26,790 nucleotides of DNA, taken from assembly GCA_013423325.1 (NCBI GenBank), contig BLJB01000468.1:1-26790 (forward strand). Reading direction: 5' to 3'. Source of the DNA: Usnea hakonensis (Eukaryota; Ascomycota; Lecanoromycetes; Lecanorales; Parmeliaceae). Shown here in pieces: positions 22,404-26,790 of the stretch (position 1 is its first letter; every line of letters starts with the position of its first letter). Position numbers and translations under genes: made by a program. A model generated the notes under the pieces. The model saw nothing but the letters and a program-made list of their open reading frames with translations, searched no databases and had not been told where the DNA came from.

Positions 22404-23052
22404 AGTATCTAGATAGTATATTAGCTAGATTTATCTTATCTAGATAATAAGAGATAAAGAAATTAAATATAAATAACTTTATTATCTATCTAGTCTAGCG
22501 GCTATTTAAATTTAATATTTTTATAAAGTACTTTAGATTATTATAATCTATAAGGATTTCTATTAGATAAAGGCTTCCTTCTAGATAATAATATTAATAT
22601 TTAAATATTATTATAATTACGAGAAGCTCTTAATTATAGGTCTTATAATTTTATTTTACTAGAATTATCTTATATAAGTAAAATACTATTAGATACTACT
22701 ACTTATTATCTTATTATAATTAAATTAGAATATCGATTAAGGTAAACTCCGAGGTATTAGTTTCTACTTATATTAGAAGTTCTAGATTAAAGTAATATAA
22801 AAGAGGTATATCTATAAATAAATTATAGAAGTAAATAAATATATACTCTATAATAATTAATTATTTAAATAGGTCTAACTTAATTTCTTTTATACTTCCT
22901 TTTAGTAATTCTATTAGAGATCTAGTAATTTAGAAATAGTAGTATATAAATCTTTAATAGAAGTTTATAAAATTTAGAAAAACTTATATATTATAGTAGC
23001 TCTTAAGTTTTAGCTACTTCTAAATTATAGATACTCTATATTAATCTATTAT
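22404..23052 (-). pseudogene. pol: Family 4 gypsy pol fragment G: RT connection and RNase H
   Basis: Minus strand. From 23052 downward: V-A-K-T.. and F-S-K-F-Y-K-L.. (about 22960-23020; from the P-K-T and F-A-N-F-Y-R-R motifs of the RT connection), then RNase H. V-E-T-N-T-S-E-F at about 22742-22768 carries the first catalytic Asp as Asn. Y-L-E-G-S-L and I-D-Y-N-N-L-K-Y-F (from T-D-H-K-N-L-E-Y-F) follow, then N-I-L-S-R near 22415. Sequence differs from the RNase H of element E (26400-26553), so G is a separate family. Upstream RT is cut at 23053 by the LTR of E. The first five bases are D's right TSD (AGTAT). Confidence 0.83.
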
Positions 23053-23211
23053 TGTCAGGATCGATACGGACTCAAAGTGCAATGTAGATATAGTAATAAG
23101 ATATTAAATCTAAGGAGAGAATATCTAAGATATAAGAAGTTCGCCTTAAGTAGAGATTCCTATAGGCGCTAGTCTAGCGCCCGTATTAGAGGTATAAATC
23201 GTATTCTAATA
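23053..23211 (-). repeat. 3' LTR of element E (159 bp)
   Basis: On the plus strand it starts TGTCAGGATC and ends TTCTAATA; on the minus strand it starts as a RIP form of TGTTAGGATACG. It is an inverted copy of 17556-17714. Bases 23053-23085 keep CA/TG. ATTAT (23048-23052) is the likely TSD half on the left. Confidence 0.9.
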
Positions 23212-23214
23212 TTA

Positions 23215-23224
23215 CCCCCCCCCC
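23215..23224 (-). other. Polypurine tract of element E
   Basis: Ten C on the plus strand (ten G on the minus strand), three bases before the LTR on the minus strand, identical in length to the tract of E' at 17543-17552. Confidence 0.88.
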
Positions 23225-23294
23225 TAAAAAAGACTTATCCTAAGTCTTATTAAAAATTTTAAACTTAGGGTAGTAGAAGTAAAAAAATCGAAAT

Positions 23295-23407
23295 CCGGGT
23301 AACTCCTATAAAAACTAAAATCCGGGTAATAAAGGTAAATTATAACTGCCGGGTTATAACCGTAAAATTCGATATCCGGATAGCTAAGGTAATATTAAAT
23401 ACCGGGT
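23295..23407 (-). repeat. 27-bp tandem repeat in element E, five units
   Basis: CCGGGT/CCGGAT cores at 23295, 23322, 23349, 23376 and 23402: three steps of 27 and one of 26. Units match those at 5713-5874 in inverted orientation; the left array has an extra unit. Confidence 0.88.
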
Positions 23408-23636
23408 AGCTAGGGTAAAAAAATCGAATTTATCTTTTTTCAGCAAAATAATCGATTTTAGGACTTATTAGATTTTAAAGTTAATCGGTTAAAAAACCCG
23501 AATATAATTAGCGCGAAATCTGGATAAATTAGGTAAAATCCGAAAGTAGGGTAATTAAGGTAATTAAAATAATACTAGTAAGGTCGATTTTCTAAAAATA
23601 GCTAAGTTATATTATAATACTCGTTTCCGCCTTAGG

Positions 23637-23701
23637 TATATTATATAAAAATTCTATATTTTATAAAAAAGTAGTATTTTAAAAAATTTTTATATAATAT
23701 A
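23637..23701. repeat. 17-bp perfect inverted repeat (AT-rich hairpin)
   Basis: Arms 23637-23653 and 23685-23701 are exact reverse complements, separated by 31 bp. They lie in the non-coding 3' region of E. Such arms can arise by chance in AT-rich DNA, though 17 perfect pairs is long; no function can be assigned. Confidence 0.6.
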
Positions 23702-23809
23702 GCGAGTATATACTAAATTTTAACTAAAATAAGGTCGAAGGATATATATAGAGGTAATATTCTAATTAGTAGATATTCTTCTAGTTATATATATACTTCT
23801 ATAAGGCCT

Positions 23810-24108
23810 AGTTCGGGCCGAACTATAAATATAGTTAATTACTCTAGTAGGGGTAAATACGACCGGGGGGGTTAAAGCCTAGGGATACTAAGGGTTAAGG
23901 GATATATACGACCGAACCTTAGCGGCTATATAGGCGCTCGCTTCTACGGGTAATAGGATTAGATAGTATCGCTCTAGGGGGGTTAGCCGCTATAGTTAGC
24001 GCCTTTTTAGGGGTACGAGTAGCTATAGTAGTAATTTTCTTATAGCCTTAATTATTTATATTAGCTAAGATATAGGTAGCCCGGTCTAGGTTTCCTAGTA
24101 TTCCGGGG
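23810..24108 (-). pseudogene. pol: C-terminal tail of pol of element E
   Basis: Continues the chromodomain reading frame across the TRIM once one CGGGG is removed (K-R-Y-P-G-I-L-G-N). A basic, low-complexity tail follows, with A-T-R-T-P-K-K and R-R-S-E-R-L, similar in style to the tails of fungal chromovirus pol proteins. The end is approximate because several stops are RIP products. The left TSD CGGGG is at 24104-24108. Confidence 0.65.
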
Positions 24109-24209
24109 TGTCAGGGTTAACCTTTCGGCCATACTGGCTAAAAAGCCTGGCCCGGGGGGTTTCTATACTTCATGCCCAGAAACCCCCTATTTTAGCCCTA
24201 ATACTAATA
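24109..24209 (-). repeat. Left terminal repeat of the TRIM (101 bp)
   Basis: Plus strand TGTCAGGGTTAACC to ...ATACTAATA. It differs from the right repeat mainly by C/T and G/A changes. It contains a perfect 10-bp hairpin (arms 24155-24164 and 24178-24187, loop 13). Confidence 0.9.
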
Positions 24210-24662
24210 ACTATCTCCCCCTCTACAGGCTCGTCCTAAGCCCGAAAGAAAGAAAAATTGTATGCGACGTTTTACCTTAGAGGTACTAATCTTTAGGTAT
24301 ATATATAGCCTAATCTTTAGGGACTTGAACCTAATCTTTTAGAGTATTATCTACCTAATCTTTAGGGACTTGAACTTTAAGCTTCGGGGTCCTATTTTGG
24401 AAGCTTACCCGAGCTAAGTTATTAAGTTATTAGGTACCTCCCGAAGGCAGGTTACCCGAGAGCCTAATTAGCTCGTAATATTACTACTTCGGGGCTCCTA
24501 TTTAGGAAGCTTATCCGAGCGAAAGCCTAAAAAACTACTTACGTATAGCCGAATCTAACTAGATTCGAACTATAGACCCTCGTAAATTAGTACTATAGCC
24601 CCCCGTTTTTATAACTCCTTATTCTAGGGGGATTAAGCCCGGAATAGAAGTATAGAAACTAT
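24210..24662 (-). repeat. Internal region of the TRIM with internal direct repeats
   Basis: 453 bp, non-coding. A 22-bp perfect direct repeat lies at 24309-24330 and 24354-24375 (45-bp step). A second pair of about 32 bp, beginning TTCGGGG and ending CCGAGC, lies at 24383-24414 and 24488-24520. The region is partly RIP-mutated. A tRNA-like TTCGAA motif near 24575 was considered and not accepted. Confidence 0.75.
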
Positions 24663-24763
24663 TATTAGGGTTAACCTTTCGGCTATACTAGCTAAAAAGC
24701 CTGGCCCGGGGGGTTTCTGCACTTCATACCCAGAAACCCCCTATTTTGGCCCTAATGCTAACA
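24663..24763 (-). repeat. Right terminal repeat of the TRIM (101 bp)
   Basis: Plus strand TATTAGGGTTAACC to ...GCTAACA; on the minus strand it begins TGTTAGCATTAGGGCC. It contains a perfect 11-bp hairpin (arms 24709-24719 and 24731-24741, loop 11). The TSD CGGGG follows at 24764-24768. Confidence 0.9.
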
Positions 24764-26553
24764 CGGGGTACCTTTTAAAGAAATCTTTAGCTATATCGGC
24801 GGTATTATTAAACTCCCTAGCGTCTATATAGTACTATATATTATTATTATCTATACTTAACTACTTAACTCGATATTATAGGTAGCCGTAATATATATAA
24901 GAGTCTAGTAAATTATCTACCTTATATTCTAATAGGCCGTTAAGTATAATTAGATTAGATAGGGGGATAACTTAACCGGGAAAAGGATTATTTAGATAGA
25001 GAGTAAGTAGTAAAGGGTAGAAAGTTATACCTAAATAGCTTATACTCTCGGGGAGATTAAGGCGATATAATATACTAATCTAAATAAGAATCTTAAATAG
25101 GCTTAATTATTTAAGATTAAGATCTTTATAAAGGCGTATAGTCTTAATATTCTTAGTTAATAATATAATAAGATTACTCTTTTTAAATAGAGATTTCTAG
25201 TAGTATTTATTAGCTTAAAGTTCTATTTTAATTTAGCTAGTAGTAATTATCGACTAGCCGAAATTAGCGATTTCTTCTATTCTAGTAGTAATATTTTTAG
25301 CGGTTTTAGCCTATAGACGCTCGCGAGTAAATTCGTAATTTATTATATTAGATAAAAAACTTATCTAGGGGTAAAAGTCTTTATTTATATAGAATAATAT
25401 TATATTAGTAGCTATACTAAGATTACTATTATTACTAAATTTAACTATTAGAACCTATTTAGCCTAATCGTCTTATATATAATTATAGTACGTATATAGG
25501 CCTTTTTTAATCTCTTAATTAGCCCTTTTAGACTAATTATCGATCTTAGAATAATAGATTATTAATAGGCTAGATTAGATTCTTAAACGCTTATATATAG
25601 CTTTCTAAATAGTAGATATAAACTAGGATCCGCGATTAGAAATAATTAATAGTAGTAGTCTATATAAATAGAAGATATTTTATATTAGTATCTAAATTAT
25701 TTTCTTAGCGGAGGTACTATTATTATCTAAATAGTAAGGAATATAGTATCGTTTTTTAATAAGATAGTCGACTAGTATATAGATAGTATTAAAGCCCTTT
25801 AATAGGGGGAGCCCTATAATAAAATCTATTATTATATCTTACTATCTCTTTTATAGAATTAGTAAAGATTAGAGGAGATCGCGCTTTTTTTAATATATTA
25901 CTTTATTATAATAGTAGCGCGCGTAGTTCTATATAAACTACTTAATTACTATAATATAACTAGGCTAGTAATAGTATTATCGGAGTAGTTTAACTATACG
26001 CTATTATCCCGGATAGTTAGTTAAATATTAATTATAGATTTCCTTAAAGAGATCTATCTATAATTCTTCTAGTATCTAGAGGAGGCCGGTCTTATAGAGG
26101 ACCCTATTAACTATTTAATAATCCTTTAGATTAATTTTATATAAAATTAATTTATTTATAATTATAGCGTTATAATACTCTATATAAATAGGGTTTATCT
26201 TATTTACTATTATAATCTTCTCGAACGTAGAGTCTCTTTTAGAGGCATAGCTAATATTAACGCGGTTAGATATTAATAGGACTTATTACTATTATTCGAG
26301 TTATAGATTAATCTTATTAGTTAGTACTAAGCTAAATATATATATTAAGATATTAACTTTTTTATTATATTTATCGGATTAGAAAATAACCTAAAAGTTA
26401 AACTTAGATAAGATATTAAGGTATTATACCTAATAACGATTTAGATCTTTTATAGTTATAAAGGTTATTAAGACTTAATAATCTATAAAGATCTAAATAG
26501 GGAGCTTAGTAAATTCTAGTTTAGAATACTATTATTTAAAATATTTTATAATA
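24764..26553 (-). pseudogene. pol: pol remnant of element E: RNase H end, integrase, chromodomain
   Basis: Minus strand, from 26553 downward: end of RNase H (I-D-Y.. and D-L-N-R-Y-Q, about 26553-26390; from TDH and LNRRQ motifs). The integrase zinc region is at about 26060-25890 (Y-P-G-Q-Q-R-I and Y-Y-Q-P, with the Cys pair read as Tyr). The catalytic core is about 25835-25350: first Asp kept at 25824-25826 (I-D-F-I-I-G-L-P), second Asp now Asn at 25635-25637 (S-N-R-G-S-Q-F), Glu now Lys at 25527-25529. A chromodomain follows at about 24925-24770 (V-D-N-L-L-D-S-Y...L-Q-Y-R-V-K). Stops replace former Gln/Trp codons. It is interrupted by the TRIM at 24763 and by another insertion at about 26554. 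Confidence 0.87.
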
Positions 26554-26790
26554 GTAACATCGGCAATTCGGGGGGACCGGCCCTGGGCGCAACTAACGGT
26601 CAAATAGGCCCGGGGCCGTTATGCGCATATGCCCGCTATTAAGAACTATTGTAGCCCGAGGCTGTTATATAGGGGCTACGGGGCCCTAGGGGCGCCCGGG
26701 GCTATCGGGGCTAAACCCCAAATAATCCTAATAACTTAATAAGACTTAGTTAATATATATCTTTATAGTCTACCTTATATATAAGAGATA
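26554..26790. other. GC-rich, lightly RIP-mutated end of an unidentified insertion
   Basis: Composition changes abruptly at about 26554-26560: 26556-26720 is GC-rich with many G/C runs and retained CA/TG (ACATCGGCAATTCGGGGGG...), after which AT-rich mutated sequence resumes. It interrupts the RNase H of element E, so it is an insertion whose other end lies outside the window. It could be the terminus of a DNA transposon (a TA precedes ACATCGG) or an LTR. No protein and no matching terminus is visible within the window, so I do not assign a class. Confidence 0.5.

Larger units (their letters stand above)
23225..23809 (-). other. 3' non-coding region of element E
   Basis: About 585 bp between the polypurine tract and the pol C-terminus. 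It holds the 27-bp tandem repeat (23295-23407), an AT-rich inverted repeat (23637-23701) and several more CCGGG/CCGAAA-type motifs (about 23490-23560) that resemble degenerate units. Both Family 3 copies share this region at least as far as 23450. No protein family was recognised. Confidence 0.7.
24109..24763 (-). mobile_element. TRIM-like element (655 bp) with 101-bp terminal repeats
   Basis: Two 101-bp direct terminal repeats (24109-24209, 24663-24763) with TG...CA ends flank 453 bp without coding capacity; perfect TSD CGGGG (24104-24108, 24764-24768). A purine-rich tract (AGAGGGGGAGA on the minus strand, about 24215-24225) beside the left repeat indicates minus orientation. This is the structure of a terminal-repeat retrotransposon in miniature, which depends on proteins from another element. 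It interrupts pol of E just after the chromodomain. The terminal repeats keep many CA/TG, so it looks younger than, or less exposed to RIP than, its host element. I do not recognise its family. Confidence 0.85.
23053..26553 (-). mobile_element. Family 3 Ty3/gypsy chromovirus E (partial, carries a TRIM)
   Basis: Minus-strand element whose 3' end is at 23053: 3' LTR 23053-23211, polypurine tract, long 3' non-coding region with 27-bp repeats, then pol from its C-terminal tail (about 23810) back to RNase H at about 26553, where another insertion breaks it. A TRIM-like element sits at 24109-24763. RT, gag and the 5' LTR would lie right of the window or be lost. It is RIP-mutated except at the LTR end and around the TRIM. 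Confidence 0.88.

Noticed and set aside
17556..23211. E' and E as terminal repeats of a single composite or fold-back transposon
   Set aside because: Each 159-bp repeat is preceded by its own polypurine tract and 3' region on its outer side, so they are 3' LTRs of two separate elements pointing at each other.
24545..24610. tRNA or tRNA-derived SINE on the minus strand (GTTCGAATC motif near 24575)
   Set aside because: A T-loop-like motif is present, but the T-stem has mismatches, no 7-bp acceptor pairing is found, and the distance to a possible A box is too short.
1..26790. AT-rich DNA as mitochondrial or centromeric satellite
   Set aside because: Gag/pol domains, LTRs and TSDs account for nearly all of it, and the AT bias is specifically loss of CA/TG. 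A centromeric location cannot be excluded but nothing here shows it.

Overview
This window is a heterochromatin-like nest of dead LTR retrotransposons from a filamentous fungus, most likely an ascomycete of the Pezizomycotina. The strongest clue is the base composition. The DNA is AT-rich, and CA and TG dinucleotides are almost absent over most of its length: bases 1-600 hold one TG and no CA. This is the mark of repeat-induced point mutation (RIP, C to T mainly at CpA). It turns CAG, CAA and TGG codons into stops and removes nearly every ATG, so no intact gene remains. I found no host gene, rRNA, tRNA or CRISPR array. Coding content was recognised by reading TAG/TAA as former Gln/Trp codons.

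Layout. (1) 1-5657: copy A of Family 1, a Ty3/gypsy chromovirus, minus strand, with its 3' LTR cut by the window edge. (2) 5658-5679: the last 22 bp of a plus-strand Family 1 LTR (copy F). (3) 5680-5875: part of the 3' non-coding region of a Family 3 element (E', plus strand) with a 27-bp tandem repeat. (4) 5878-11618: Family 1 copy B, minus, with an NN assembly gap in its 3' LTR. (5) 11622-17491: Family 1 copy C, plus, head-to-head with B. (6) 17492-17714: rest of the E' 3' region, polypurine tract and 3' LTR. (7) 17715-17853 and 22404-23052: a Family 4 gypsy pol fragment (G, minus), split by (8) 17854-22403, a gypsy element D (Family 2, plus) with gag, protease and RT but no recognisable RNase H or integrase. 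(9) 23053 to about 26553: a second Family 3 chromovirus (E, minus), carrying a 655-bp TRIM-like element at 24109-24763. (10) About 26554-26790: a GC-rich, lightly mutated start of another insertion that breaks E's RNase H.

The insertion history can be read from target-site duplications (TSDs). E and E' lie in opposite orientation in G. D entered G (TSD AGTAT). C entered the 3' region of E' (TSD CTACT), and B then landed on the first two bases of C (TSD ACTTG). The TRIM entered the pol tail of E (TSD CGGGG). F entered E', and A entered the end of F's LTR. Collapsing the D and TRIM insertions restores the pol reading frame on both sides; collapsing B and C rejoins a junction that is seen intact in E.

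Nothing here works together as a living system. The most informative signals are the 11.6-kb B/C inverted repeat, the small patches that escaped RIP (almost all at element junctions), the TRIM, and the 27-bp repeat shared by the two Family 3 elements. Boundaries given for LTRs and TSDs are exact readings; limits of gag and pol remnants are approximate.
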